A stretch of DNA of 64,000 nt from Streptomyces fodineus (lineage in GTDB: Bacteria > Actinomycetota > Actinomycetes > Streptomycetales > Streptomycetaceae). The position numbers and the translations under genes were made by a program. Below the pieces are notes generated by a model that saw only the letters and a program-made list of their open reading frames with translations, was not told the origin of the DNA and did not search any database. Of the stretch, positions 16,735 to 25,857 are shown one piece after another (the first letter of the stretch is position 1; each line of letters opens with the position of its first letter). The stretch is from contig NZ_CP017248.1 of NCBI RefSeq assembly GCF_001735805.1, forward strand, positions 1,612,001 to 1,676,000. The letters run 5' to 3'.

Positions 16735-17469
16735 CGGCATCCCATCATTTCCGAGCGCGCGGACCACTGGGCGGCCACCCAGTCCACGCCGGGCCTTCAG
16801 GGCGGCTTCATCCGGGAGTTCTGGGACCACGCAATCCTGCGGCGCGTGAGCGACGGGAGACGGGCCGGGCGCGCGGGTGCCGGGCTGTGCGACAACGGCG
16901 TCACCGCACCCGGCCGACGTCGGCCGTACGGCGGTGACCACGACAGCCCATGCACCACGGACGGGGCGGACGAGGCCGGAGGGGCCGAAGTGGTGGTCTT
17001 TCCCCGTCGCATCGATCGCATTCCGCAGCCGGACCCGTACCACCGTCGGGAGATCGAGGCACCGGTCCGGATCCGGTGCTACCGGCACGAGGGGATCGTC
17101 GTCGCCAACCACCGGCGTTTCCCGGGCCTTGCCGGGCTGGCGGCGGCCTGGGAGCTGGCGCCCGCCGACGGCCCCGCCCTGACCGCTCCGGCCGAGCTGC
17201 CCGATCTGCGGCCCGGCGAGACGGCGGCCGTACCGCTGCCCTTCACCCTGCCGGTGGACGGCGGTGAGGCGTGGCTGACGCTGCGGGTGGTGACGGCCGG
17301 GGACGAGCCGTCGGTGCCGCGCGGTACCGAGGTGTGCGCACCGCGGATCCGCCTGCGGGCGGCGGCGCCGGTGCTCACCCCGGCCCGGACGCCCGCCGAC
17401 GTCGAACCGCGGCTCGACGCCCTCGTACGGAGGGCCGCGCGGGCGCACCACGAGCCCTTCCTTCCATAG
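16735..17469 (+). pseudogene. Relic of a GH2 beta-galactosidase
   Basis: An open frame matches two separated parts of LacZ-type GH2 enzymes. The first is the end of the catalytic barrel (STPGLQGGFIREFWDHAILR, normally GGFIWEFWDHG, then a degraded YGGDHDS). The second is the following immunoglobulin-like domain (VRIRCYRHEGIVVANHRRF, LPDLRPGETAAVPLPF, RGTEVCAPRIRLRAA). The upstream catalytic region is missing, including the CEYxHAMGNS nucleophile block, and no start codon with a ribosome site is seen. A functional enzyme would need about 1000 residues. The frame has no internal stop, so decay is by deletion and substitution. It lies head-to-head with the GH4 gene. Confidence 0.75.
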
Positions 17470-17532
17470 CCCCCTGGCTCCCCAGCCCCCGCACGACTCC
17501 CCCTCGAAACCTCTCACCCTCACGGAGCACAC

Positions 17533-19374
17533 GTGTGTACGTCGCATGACCACAGCCAGGGCGAGGCCGTGCAGGCCGGTGCCGGACGACGGAGTTTCCT
17601 CAGGGCCACCGCGCTGCTCGGTGCCGCGGCCACGGCCGGGGTCGCCGTACCGGCCCTGGCCGTTCCGGGCGTCGCCGAGGCGGCCGAGCGGGGCGGCCGG
17701 CGGCCGGACGCGGACAGCCGCCGGTTCACGCTCGCGGTGATGCCCGACACCCAGTACCTGTTCGACGGCCCGAGCATCTACCCGGCGCCGCTGGAAGCCT
17801 CGCTACGCTATCTCCTGGAGCACGGCGAGGACGACAACATCGTCTTCCTGACCCACCTCGGCGACCTCACCCAGAACGGCGCCGAGGACGAGTTCGCCGC
17901 GATCGGCGAGGCGTTCGGGATCCTGGACCGCCGGGGCGTCGGCTACAGCGTGCTGGCCGGCAACCACGACATCAGGTCGTCCACGGACGACCAGCGCGGC
18001 TCGACGCCGTACCTGGACGCCTTCGGGCCGCGGCGCTTTGGGGACAAGCCGACGTTCGGGGGCGCCTCTCCGGACGGCTACAACACCTATCACCTGTTCA
18101 AGGCCGGCGGCCGTGAGTGGATGGTGCTCACACTGGACTGGCGGCTGTCGGAACAGGGGTACACCTGGGCGAAGGACGTGCTCGCCCGGCACCCGAGGAT
18201 GCCGGTCGTGCTCACCACGCACGAACTGGTCGTCGGCGATGAGCAGTTGTCGGCCTACGGGCAGCAGCTGTGGGACCAGCTGATCGAGGACCACGACCAG
18301 ATCTTCCTGACCCTGAACGGCCACTACTGGCCCGCCGGCCGCGCGACCCGCAAGAACGCCGCGGGCAACGAGGTGCACCTGCACCTCACGAACTACCAGA
18401 ACCGCTACTTCGGCGGGGCGGCGATGATCCGCCTCTACCACTTCGACCTGGACCGGAACGTCATCGACGTGGAGACGGTCTCGCCGTGGATCCTCGGCCG
18501 GGCCAAGAAGGGCCTCAACGAGCTGGAGCGGCAGGAGATCGAGCTCAGCGGCGACGCGGACCGTTTCTCGGTCGAGATCGACTTCGCCGCCCGTTTCTCC
18601 GGCTTCGATCCGGTGCCGGCCCGCCCGGCGCGGCCCGCGTCGAAGATGCTGGTACCGGGCACGGTCGCCTACTGGCGTTTCGAGTCGCCCGTCTCCGGCA
18701 CCGTCCGCGACCTCTCCGGCCGTGGCAACGACCTCACCGTGGTCTCGGTGGGCGGCGGCACGCTCGGCTGGTCGGCTGACCACCACCCCGACCAGCCGGG
18801 TCACGGCAGCCTGGAGTTCCAGGGCTACAAGTCGCCGCTGAAGGGCGCGTATCTGCGGACGGTCGACGGCGCCCCGCTCAACTCGGCCACCTTCGAGCAC
18901 GGTTACACCATCGAGGCGTTCTACTGGCTGCCCGCCGACTGGGACGCCTCGCACCACGCCTGGTCCGGCCTCGTGAGCCGCACCGGCCGCAACGGCTCCG
19001 TGGGCACGGTCACGGACGACCCGGACGAACCGCTGGCCACGCTGTCCCTCTCCGACGGCCCTGGCCCGCAGTGGGCGGTGCACCCGCTCAACCAGCAGCA
19101 GCTCGCCACCAACTGGGGCGACGAGACCGCCCGCGAGACCTGGTGGCACCTGGCCGTGGTCAACGACGGCCGGCACACGATCATGTACGTCCAGGGCTGC
19201 CCCGTGGCGCGCAACCCGCACGCACCCGCGATCGGCATCGCCTCGTCCGGGCGCCCCTGGCTGCTCGGCGGCTACGAGTACGCCGACAAGATCGACCAGA
19301 TCCTGCACGGACGCCTCGGCGACGTCCGGATCGTCTCCCGGCCGCTGCCCGTCACCTCCTTCATGACGCACTGA
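17533..19374 (+). CDS. Tat-exported metallophosphoesterase with LamG-like domain
   Basis: 613 residues from GTG 17533 with CGGAG 5 bp upstream. A twin-arginine signal (GRRSFLRATALLG, RR at 19-20) is followed by a calcineurin-like phosphoesterase domain (about 45-300; MPDTQY, THLGDLTQNG, AGNHDI, TTHE, LNGHYW). A concanavalin/LamG-like sandwich (about 380-605; GTVAYWRFESPVSGTVRDLS, NSATFEHGYTIEAFYW) completes it. It folds in the cytoplasm with metals and acts outside, perhaps on phosphorylated glycans or teichoic acid; the substrate is unknown. It stands alone among glycan genes. Confidence 0.9.
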   Translation: MCTSHDHSQGEAVQAGAGRRSFLRATALLGAAATAGVAVPALAVPGVAEAAERGGRRPDADSRRFTLAVMPDTQYLFDGPSIYPAPLEASLRYLLEHGEDDNIVFLTHLGDLTQNGAEDEFAAIGEAFGILDRRGVGYSVLAGNHDIRSSTDDQRGSTPYLDAFGPRRFGDKPTFGGASPDGYNTYHLFKAGGREWMVLTLDWRLSEQGYTWAKDVLARHPRMPVVLTTHELVVGDEQLSAYGQQLWDQLIEDHDQIFLTLNGHYWPAGRATRKNAAGNEVHLHLTNYQNRYFGGAAMIRLYHFDLDRNVIDVETVSPWILGRAKKGLNELERQEIELSGDADRFSVEIDFAARFSGFDPVPARPARPASKMLVPGTVAYWRFESPVSGTVRDLSGRGNDLTVVSVGGGTLGWSADHHPDQPGHGSLEFQGYKSPLKGAYLRTVDGAPLNSATFEHGYTIEAFYWLPADWDASHHAWSGLVSRTGRNGSVGTVTDDPDEPLATLSLSDGPGPQWAVHPLNQQQLATNWGDETARETWWHLAVVNDGRHTIMYVQGCPVARNPHAPAIGIASSGRPWLLGGYEYADKIDQILHGRLGDVRIVSRPLPVTSFMTH

Positions 19375-19485
19375 CCACGCCGGAGGATCCGAGACCGACG
19401 AGACCGATCGGCAGCAGCCCGCCTGGGCCGACGGCGTCGGTTACGATCCGGGCCACGACGTACGGCTGGGCAGGTGGAGTGCCGT

Positions 19486-19660
19486 TCACACCTGTCCGCC
19501 GAAGAACACCTGCACCTCTCGAAGAACGCGGCCTTGTCGATGTGGTCGTCCCGCGGGCTGGTGAAGGTGAAGTCGTCGGCGTACAGCGGGAGGGCCGCCT
19601 CGCGGTCCTGGGACCGGTAGTGGCGGAAGGCCGCCTCGACGACGCTCGCCGGAGATCCGT
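19486..19660 (-). pseudogene. Relic of an NTF2/SnoaL-like protein
   Basis: The minus strand reads ASVVEAAFRHYRSQDREAAL and then LPLYADDFTFTSPRDDHIDKAAFFERC, a clear SnoaL-like N-terminal half. Directly afterwards, in another frame, it reads VQVFFGGQV and stop, the usual C-terminal end of such proteins. The middle is thus deleted with a frameshift. No start codon in frame was found. The intact family forms small alpha-beta cone folds of about 120-140 residues. Confidence 0.6.
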
Positions 19661-19739
19661 TCCTGCGGGACGGCAGCCGCGGCGGCCCAGGCAGGGTGCG
19701 GTTCCTCGGCGGACGCGTCCACCGCCAACGGCGGCGAGG

Positions 19740-19926
19740 GGGCGACGGCGTCCGCGCGGACGGCCGGGGCGAAGCCGGCGACGATCACCGTCGCGCCCGC
19801 GGACGGTACACGCACCCGGTCACCGACCGGGCCGCGGTGCAGAAGGCGATCACGGTGACGGCGGGCCCGGCCGTGGAGGTGGCCGGGCACACCTGGGCCG
19901 ACTGGAGGGCGGGCAGCGCGGTCTGA
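19740..19926 (+). pseudogene. Possible fragment of an L,D-transpeptidase Ig-like domain
   Basis: One frame reads AKPATITVAPADGTRT and the next frame HPVTDRAAVQKAITVTAGPA, both resembling the immunoglobulin-like domains before the catalytic domain of actinobacterial L,D-transpeptidases. The pieces are in different frames, lack a lipobox and catalytic domain, and end at 19926. Similarity is by eye, so the family call is tentative. With the neighbouring relic it makes 19375-19990 a gene graveyard with no intact gene. Confidence 0.35.
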
Positions 19927-19991
19927 GCCGGTAAGGGCGGCTTCACCCCCTGAACTCCCCTGCGGATCAACGACTTTCTTTGTTTCACATC

Positions 19992-20067
19992 TTGACGACC
20001 GCACGGGCGGGGAGCACATTGGCGGCACCTTGAGAGCGCTCTCAGGCCCAGCGTGGGAGCGCTCTCA
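19992..20067 (+). promoter_or_regulatory. GH16 gene promoter with two CebR-like operators
   Basis: A -35 TTGACG (19992-19997) is followed, 17 bp later, by CACATT (20015-20020) as -10. Immediately downstream lie TGAGAGCGCTCTCA (20031-20044) and TGGGAGCGCTCTCA (20054-20067), 23 bp apart centre to centre. The CebR consensus, recalled as TGGGAGCGCTCCCA, differs at two and one positions. Repressors here would block transcript initiation and leader synthesis, so cello- or laminari-oligosaccharide induction is expected. Confidence 0.8.
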
Positions 20068-20108
20068 CCGTGCCCCGCACACTCCCCGTACCCACCGAGA
20101 GGCCTCCC

Positions 20109-21509
20109 ATGAGCGATACCTCCGGCATACCCAGACCCCGCCCCCTGCGGCGCGCGCTCCTCGCCGCCGTCGCCACACTCGGCCTGGCGGTGGCGGTCGC
20201 CACGGCCGCCACCGCACCCGCCAGCGCCACCGCCCCCACCCCTCCCTCGGGCTGGACCCAGGTCTTCCTGGACGACTTCAACGGCGCTGCGGGCTCCGGT
20301 GTCGACACGTCCAACTGGCAGTACGACACCGGGACTTCGTACCCGGGCGGTGCCGCGAACTGGGGCACCGGCGAGGTCGAGTCGATGACCTCCGGCACGA
20401 ACAACGTCGCACTGGACGGCAACGGCGACCTGCTCATCACCCCGCGCCGCGACGCCTCCGGCACCTGGACCTCCGGGCGCATCGAGACCACCCGCACCGA
20501 CTTCCAGCCCCCGGCCGGCGGCAAGCTGCGCGTGGCGGCCCGTATCCAGATGCCCGATGTGACCGGGGACGCGGCCGCCGGCTACTGGCCCGCGTTCTGG
20601 ATGCTGGGCGCGCCGTACCGCGGCAACTACCAGAACTGGCCGAGCGTCGGTGAGCTGGACGTCATGGAGAACGTCCAGGGCCTGAACAAGACGTGGGCCA
20701 CCATGCACTGCGGCACCAACCCGGGCGGGCCGTGCAACGAGACGACCGGACTCGGCAACTCCACGGCGTGCCCGGGCAGCACCTGCCAGTCGGGCTTCCA
20801 CACCTACACGATGGAGTGGGACCGCTCGGTGAGCCCGGAGGCGATCCGCTTCTACGTCGACGGCCTCAACTACCAGACGGTCACGGCGAACCAGGTGGAC
20901 GCGACCACCTGGACCAACGCCACGAACCACGGCTTCTTCGTCATCCTGAACGTGGCCATGGGCGGCGGCTTCCCCGGTGCCTTCGGCGGCGGTCCGACCG
21001 GCGCCACGGAGCCGGGCCACCCGATGGTCGTCGACTACGTGCAGGTTCTGCAGTCCGCCGGCAGCGGCGGCGGCACCACTCCCCCGCCGCCCGGCAACCG
21101 CGACGCCTACAGCGCCGTCCAGGCCGAGTCCTACGACGGTCAATCCGGCATCAGCACCGAGACCACGAGCGACACGGGCGGCGGCCAGGACATCGGCTGG
21201 ATCGCGAACGGCGACTGGGCGCTGTACAAGGGCGTGAACTTCGGTTCGACACCGGCCACGCAGTTCTACGCCCGGGTGGCGAGCGGCGCGGCCGGCGGTG
21301 TCAGCGGACTGGTCGAGGTGCGCCTGGACAGCCGGAGCAACGCCCCCATCGGCAGCTTCGCCGTCGGCAACACCGGGGGCTGGCAGTCCTGGAGGACCAT
21401 TCCGGCCAACATCGGCTCCGTGACCGGCACCCACGACGTCTATCTGACCTTCACCAGCGGCCAGCCGTCCGACTTCGTGAACGTCAACTGGTTCGACTTC
21501 GGCCACTGA
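20109..21509 (+). CDS. Secreted GH16 beta-1,3-glucanase with CBM6
   Basis: 466 residues from ATG 20109. A signal peptide (about 1-38, twin-arginine absent) is followed by a GH16 domain (about 50-310) with the active-site motif GELDVMEN near 181-188, whose two Glu residues are nucleophile and acid/base. A Gly/Pro linker (GGGTTPPPPGN) leads to a C-terminal CBM6 module (about 335-466; AVQAESYDGQSGISTE, IANGDWALYKGVNFG). It should cleave laminarin or fungal beta-glucans outside the cell. Regulation is probably by CebR or a close relative through the two palindromes in the leader. Confidence 0.92.
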   Translation: MSDTSGIPRPRPLRRALLAAVATLGLAVAVATAATAPASATAPTPPSGWTQVFLDDFNGAAGSGVDTSNWQYDTGTSYPGGAANWGTGEVESMTSGTNNVALDGNGDLLITPRRDASGTWTSGRIETTRTDFQPPAGGKLRVAARIQMPDVTGDAAAGYWPAFWMLGAPYRGNYQNWPSVGELDVMENVQGLNKTWATMHCGTNPGGPCNETTGLGNSTACPGSTCQSGFHTYTMEWDRSVSPEAIRFYVDGLNYQTVTANQVDATTWTNATNHGFFVILNVAMGGGFPGAFGGGPTGATEPGHPMVVDYVQVLQSAGSGGGTTPPPPGNRDAYSAVQAESYDGQSGISTETTSDTGGGQDIGWIANGDWALYKGVNFGSTPATQFYARVASGAAGGVSGLVEVRLDSRSNAPIGSFAVGNTGGWQSWRTIPANIGSVTGTHDVYLTFTSGQPSDFVNVNWFDFGH

Positions 21510-21521
21510 TCACCGGGCGCC

Positions 21522-21553
21522 AGGGGTTGACCTTCAGATACGGGTGAACCCCT
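21522..21553. terminator. Bidirectional hairpin between convergent genes
   Basis: AGGGGTT (21522-21528) pairs with AACCCCT (21547-21553); an imperfect inner ACC/GGGT extends the stem. It spans the 43-bp gap between the GH16 stop and the AraC stop. There is no T run, as is common for Streptomyces terminators. Confidence 0.55.
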
Positions 21554-22458
21554 CAGCGCAGTTCCGCCCGGAACGCCACCGGCGTCTGCCCGGTGTGCAG
21601 ATGGAAGAACTTGGTGAAGTTCGCCGCGTCGGGGAAGCCCACCGCCGCCCCGACGCGGCCGATCGGCATGTCCGTGTGGGCGAGGAGGCGCTTGGCCTCC
21701 AGGACGACGCGTTTGTCGATGAAGCCCTTGGGGGTCTCGCCGGTGGCGGCGCGCACGGCCCGGACGAGGGTACGGCGGGAGTAGCCGAGGGCGTCGGCGT
21801 AGGCACTGACGCTGTGGTTGGTGGCGAAGCCGTGCTCGACGGCGTCCCGGAAGCGGGTGAACGTACTGTCCGTCTGCTGCCGGCCGCCCTGTGCGGTGCT
21901 CGCCGCGAGGTGTGCGAGGCGCAGCAGGAACGCGGCGAGGGCGTGCCTGAGGACGGCGGTGTGCAGGCTGAGCGGGAGCGTGGCGGTGTCCTCGTACTCG
22001 CGCCGCAGCTGGTCGAGGGCGGCCTGGAGGGCCGTGAGCTGGGCCGGGTCTGGGTGCAGCAGGGGCGGGAGGTCGTAGCGGTACAGGCCGGTGGCCTCGA
22101 CGGTGGCACGCGGGAGGAAGCCGGGCTGCATGGTCAGGACGGTTCCGCGGTACACGCTCTCGGGGGAGAAGCGGTGGACCTGTCCGGGGCGGATCCACAG
22201 CAGGTCGCCGGCGCCGGCCTCGTACTCGGCGAAGTCGATCATGTGCCGTACGGGGCCGCCGGTGAACAGCATGACGACGTGGAAGTCGATGCGGTGCACG
22301 CGGTGCAGGGGGGCGTCGGCGTGCCAGGTGCGCTCGGTTCCCATCGGGCCGACCTGCATGCCGACGCCGCCGACGGCCAGTTCGGTCGGGAAGGGGAAGG
22401 TTCTGATGCCCTCGCCACCCGCACGTGGCCCCTCGCCTTGGGGCGTTCTGTCAGCCAT
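21553..22458 (-). CDS. AraC-family transcriptional regulator
   Basis: 301 residues from ATG 22458, which has AAAAGGAC upstream. The N-terminal half is a cupin-like sensor (HVVMLFTGGPVRHMIDFAEY, DLLWIRPGQVHRF). The C-terminal third holds the two AraC helix-turn-helix motifs (VSAYADALGYSRRTLVRAVR and PIGRVGAAVGFPDAANFTKF). It is divergent from the pentose-phosphate operon across 146 bp, so a regulatory link to that operon is likely. It is convergent with the glucanase gene, so a role there is possible but less likely. The ligand is unknown. Confidence 0.9.
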   Translation of the reverse strand: MADRTPQGEGPRAGGEGIRTFPFPTELAVGGVGMQVGPMGTERTWHADAPLHRVHRIDFHVVMLFTGGPVRHMIDFAEYEAGAGDLLWIRPGQVHRFSPESVYRGTVLTMQPGFLPRATVEATGLYRYDLPPLLHPDPAQLTALQAALDQLRREYEDTATLPLSLHTAVLRHALAAFLLRLAHLAASTAQGGRQQTDSTFTRFRDAVEHGFATNHSVSAYADALGYSRRTLVRAVRAATGETPKGFIDKRVVLEAKRLLAHTDMPIGRVGAAVGFPDAANFTKFFHLHTGQTPVAFRAELR

Positions 22459-22536
22459 GTCCTTTTCGTGCCGTCCCTGTCGCGCGATCACTGTCCCAGA
22501 TTCACCACAGGCTGACACACCCCGACCTTTCCTCGA

Positions 22537-22551
22537 AAAAGTCAGACTTTT
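22537..22551. promoter_or_regulatory. 15-bp palindrome upstream of the pentose-phosphate operon
   Basis: AAAAGTC-A-GACTTTT is a perfect inverted repeat in an unusually AT-rich stretch (continuing TAAGTTTGAA) 54-68 bp before the transketolase start. It lies in the divergent gap shared with the AraC gene. It is a strong candidate operator. AraC proteins more often use direct repeats, so another regulator (for example a ROK or GntR protein) is also possible. Confidence 0.6.
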
Positions 22552-22604
22552 AAGTTTGAACGCATCAGACCAGCCATCCCGCACTGAACGAGGACTTCTT
22601 GAAG

Positions 22605-24680
22605 ATGACCACGCAGACTCCCGATGGCTTCGAGTGGACCGGCCTCGACCGGCGTGCCGTGGACACCGCCCGTCTGCTGGCGGCCGACGCGGTGCAGAAG
22701 GTGGGCAACGGGCACCCGGGTACGGCGATGAGCCTGGCACCTGCGGCGTACACGATCTTTCAGAAGGTGATGCGTCACGATCCCGCCGATCCCGAGTGGA
22801 CGGGCCGGGATCGTTTCGTTCTCTCCCCCGGTCACACCTCGCTGACCCTGTACACCCAGCTGTTCCTCTCCGGATACGAGGTGGAGCTGGACGACCTGAA
22901 GGCGTTCCGCACGCACGGCTCCAAGACTCCGGGTCACCCCGAGTACGGGCACACCGCGGGCGTCGAGACCACCACCGGTCCGCTCGGGCAGGGTGTGGCC
23001 AACGCCGTCGGCATGGCGATGGCGGCCCGCTACGAGCGCGGTCTGTTCGACCCGGAGGCCCCCGAGGGCACCTCCCCGTTCGACCACACCATCTGGGCGA
23101 TCGTCTCCGACGGCGACCTGGAGGAGGGCGTCTCCGCCGAGGCCTCCTCGCTGGCCGGCCACCAGAAGCTCGGCAACCTGGTGTTCCTCTACGACGACAA
23201 CCACATCTCCATCGAGGGCGACACCGCGACCGCGTTCTCCGAGGACGTCCTCAAGCGGTACGAGGCCTACGGCTGGCACACCCAGCGCGTCGAGCCCACC
23301 GCCGACGGCGACATCGACGTCCCCGCCCTGTACACGGCGCTGCGGGCCGCGCAGGCGGAGCCCGGGCGGCCCTCGATCATCGCGATGCGCACGATCATCG
23401 CCTGGCCCGCCCCGAACGCGCGGAACACCGAGGCCTCCCACGGCTCCGCGCTGGGCGAGGCGGAGATCGCCGCCACCAAGCGCGTCCTCGGCTTCGACCC
23501 GGAGCAGACCTTCCAGGTCGAGGACGACGTCCTGAGGCACACCCGGCGCGCCCTGGACCGGGGTGCCGAGGCGCACGCGGCCTGGGACAAGCGGATCGCC
23601 GAGTGGCGCACCGCGCAGCCGGAGCGCGCCGAGCTGTTCGACCGGGTCGGCAAGGGCGAGCTGCCCGAGGGCTGGGAGGAGAGGATCCCGGTGTTCGAGG
23701 AGGGCAAGTCGGTCGCGACCCGTGCCGCCTCCGGCAAGGTGCTGCAGGCCCTCGGCCCGGTGCTCCCCGAGCTGTGGGGCGGCTCGGCCGACCTCGCCGG
23801 GTCGAACAACACGACCATCGACAAGACCAGCTCCTTCCTGCCGAAGGGCAACCCCCTCCCCGAAGCCGACCCCTACGGCCGTACCGTGCACTTCGGCATC
23901 CGCGAGTTCTCCATGGCCGCGGAGATGAACGGCATCGCCCTGCACGGCAACACCCGGATCTACGGCGGTACGTTCCTCGTCTTCTCCGACTACATGCGCA
24001 ACGCCGTCCGCATGGCGGCGCTGATGCAGCTGCCGGTGACGTACGTGTGGACGCACGACTCCATCGGTCTCGGCGAGGACGGCCCCACCCACCAGCCGGT
24101 CGAGCACCTGGCCTCGCTGCGCGCGATCCCCGGTCTGAACGTCGTCCGCCCGGCCGACGCCAACGAGACCGCGGTGGCCTGGGCCGAGATCCTGAAGAGG
24201 CACGCCGTGAACCCCGCCCCGCACGGGCTCGCGCTCACCCGCCAGGGCGTGCCGGTGTACGCGCCGAACGAGGACGCGGCCAAGGGCGGCTATGTGCTGC
24301 GCGAGTCCTCGACCGAGGTCCCGGAGGTGATCATCATCGCGACGGGCTCAGAGGTGCACCTGGCCGTGGCCGCGCGCGAGCGACTGGAGGCCGAGGGGAT
24401 CGGCACGCGCGTGGTCTCGATGCCGTCCGTGGAGTGGTTCGAGGAGCAGTCGCGCGAGTACCGCGAGCGGGTGCTGCCGCCGGCCGTGAAGGCCCGGGTC
24501 GCCGTGGAGGCGGGGATCGGTCTGACCTGGTACCGGTACGTGGGCGACGCGGGACGCATCGTCTCCCTCGAACACTTCGGTGCCTCCGCGGACGCGGGGA
24601 CGCTGTTCGCCGAGTTCGGCTTCACCCCCGAGAACGTCGCCGCGGCGGCCCGCGAATCCCTCGCCGCGGCGCGCGCCTGA
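22605..24680 (+). CDS. tkt: Transketolase
   Basis: 691 residues. It moves two-carbon ketol units between sugar phosphates in the non-oxidative pentose phosphate pathway, using thiamine diphosphate. Family blocks are [16 protein letters not shown] near residue 28, [16 protein letters not shown], the cofactor motif [19 protein letters not shown], and in the second half [17 protein letters not shown] and [20 protein letters not shown]. The ATG at 22605 is used; a TTG two codons earlier is less likely. It is the first gene of a seven-gene operon. From memory it corresponds to S. coelicolor SCO6663, the second transketolase copy. Confidence 0.97.
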   Translation: MTTQTPDGFEWTGLDRRAVDTARLLAADAVQKVGNGHPGTAMSLAPAAYTIFQKVMRHDPADPEWTGRDRFVLSPGHTSLTLYTQLFLSGYEVELDDLKAFRTHGSKTPGHPEYGHTAGVETTTGPLGQGVANAVGMAMAARYERGLFDPEAPEGTSPFDHTIWAIVSDGDLEEGVSAEASSLAGHQKLGNLVFLYDDNHISIEGDTATAFSEDVLKRYEAYGWHTQRVEPTADGDIDVPALYTALRAAQAEPGRPSIIAMRTIIAWPAPNARNTEASHGSALGEAEIAATKRVLGFDPEQTFQVEDDVLRHTRRALDRGAEAHAAWDKRIAEWRTAQPERAELFDRVGKGELPEGWEERIPVFEEGKSVATRAASGKVLQALGPVLPELWGGSADLAGSNNTTIDKTSSFLPKGNPLPEADPYGRTVHFGIREFSMAAEMNGIALHGNTRIYGGTFLVFSDYMRNAVRMAALMQLPVTYVWTHDSIGLGEDGPTHQPVEHLASLRAIPGLNVVRPADANETAVAWAEILKRHAVNPAPHGLALTRQGVPVYAPNEDAAKGGYVLRESSTEVPEVIIIATGSEVHLAVAARERLEAEGIGTRVVSMPSVEWFEEQSREYRERVLPPAVKARVAVEAGIGLTWYRYVGDAGRIVSLEHFGASADAGTLFAEFGFTPENVAAAARESLAAARA

Positions 24681-24711
24681 CACCGACGCCCGACACCTTC
24701 CCGAAAGAAAG

Positions 24712-25857
24712 ATGATCACTGTGACCGAAGCAATCGCGACCCCGGGAGCCCTCAAGCGCCTCGCCGACGAGGGCGTGTCGATCTGGCTCGACGACCTGTC
24801 GCGCAAGCGGATCACCTCGGGCAGCCTCGCCGAGCTCGTGGCGAGCGGAAGCGCCGTCGGTGTCACCACGAACCCGTCCATCTTCCAGGCCGCCATAGGT
24901 TCCGGCGAGGGCTACGAGGAGCAGCTCACCGACCTCGCCGTACGCGGTGTGACCGTGGACGAGGCCGTACGGATGATGACGACCGCCGACGTGCGCGACG
25001 CCGCCGACATCCTGCGTGACGTGTACGACGCCACGAACGGCCGGGACGGCCGCGTCTCCATCGAGGTCGACCCGCGCCTCGCCCACCGGACGACGGCGAC
25101 CGTCGCCGAGGCCAAGCAGCTCGCCTGGCTCGTCGACCGTCCCAACGTGATGATCAAGATCCCGGCGACCAGGGCGGGCCTGCCGGCGATCACCGAGGTC
25201 ATCGGGCTCGGCATCAGCGTCAACGTGACGCTGATCTTCTCCCTGGAGCGCTACCGCGAGGTCATGGCCGCCTACCTGGCAGGCCTGGAGAAGGCCCGCG
25301 AGCGCGGCATCGACCTGTCGGCCATCCACTCGGTGGCGTCCTTCTTCGTCTCCCGTGTGGACACCGAGATCGACAAGCGGCTGACCGCCCTCGGCACCGA
25401 CGAGGCCCTCGCCCTCAAGGGCCGCGCGGCCCTCGCCAACGCCCGCCTCGCCTACGAGGCGTACGAGGAGGTCTTCGCCTCCGACCGCTGGCTGGCGCTC
25501 GCCGGGGACAAGGCGAACAAGCAGCGCCCGCTGTGGGCGTCCACGGGTGTGAAGGACCCGGCCTACAAGGACACCCTGTACGTGGACGAGCTGGTCGCGC
25601 CGGGCACCGTCAACACCATGCCGGAGGTCACCCTCGACGCCGTCGCCGACCACGGCGAGATCACCGGCGACACGGTGACCGGCGGCTACGCGCAGGCCCA
25701 CGCCGACCTGGCCGCCGTGGAGCGGCTCGGCATCTCCTACGGCGAGGTCGTCCAGCAGCTGGAGGACGAGGGCGTCGGCAAGTTCGAGGCGGCCTGGCAG
25801 GAACTGCTGGACGCCGTGGCGACGTCCTTGAAGAGCAAGGGAGTTGACGCCCGATGA
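24712..25857 (+). CDS. tal: Transaldolase
   Basis: 381 residues, the long actinobacterial form. It transfers dihydroxyacetone units between sugar phosphates through a Schiff-base lysine; [20 protein letters not shown] holds the conserved KIPAT segment with that lysine. [12 protein letters not shown] near the N-terminus and [21 protein letters not shown] are also typical. It starts 31 bp after the transketolase stop and its stop overlaps the next start (ATGA). The ATG at 24712 is preferred; GTG 24721 is an alternative. Confidence 0.96.
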   Translation: MITVTEAIATPGALKRLADEGVSIWLDDLSRKRITSGSLAELVASGSAVGVTTNPSIFQAAIGSGEGYEEQLTDLAVRGVTVDEAVRMMTTADVRDAADILRDVYDATNGRDGRVSIEVDPRLAHRTTATVAEAKQLAWLVDRPNVMIKIPATRAGLPAITEVIGLGISVNVTLIFSLERYREVMAAYLAGLEKARERGIDLSAIHSVASFFVSRVDTEIDKRLTALGTDEALALKGRAALANARLAYEAYEEVFASDRWLALAGDKANKQRPLWASTGVKDPAYKDTLYVDELVAPGTVNTMPEVTLDAVADHGEITGDTVTGGYAQAHADLAAVERLGISYGEVVQQLEDEGVGKFEAAWQELLDAVATSLKSKGVDAR

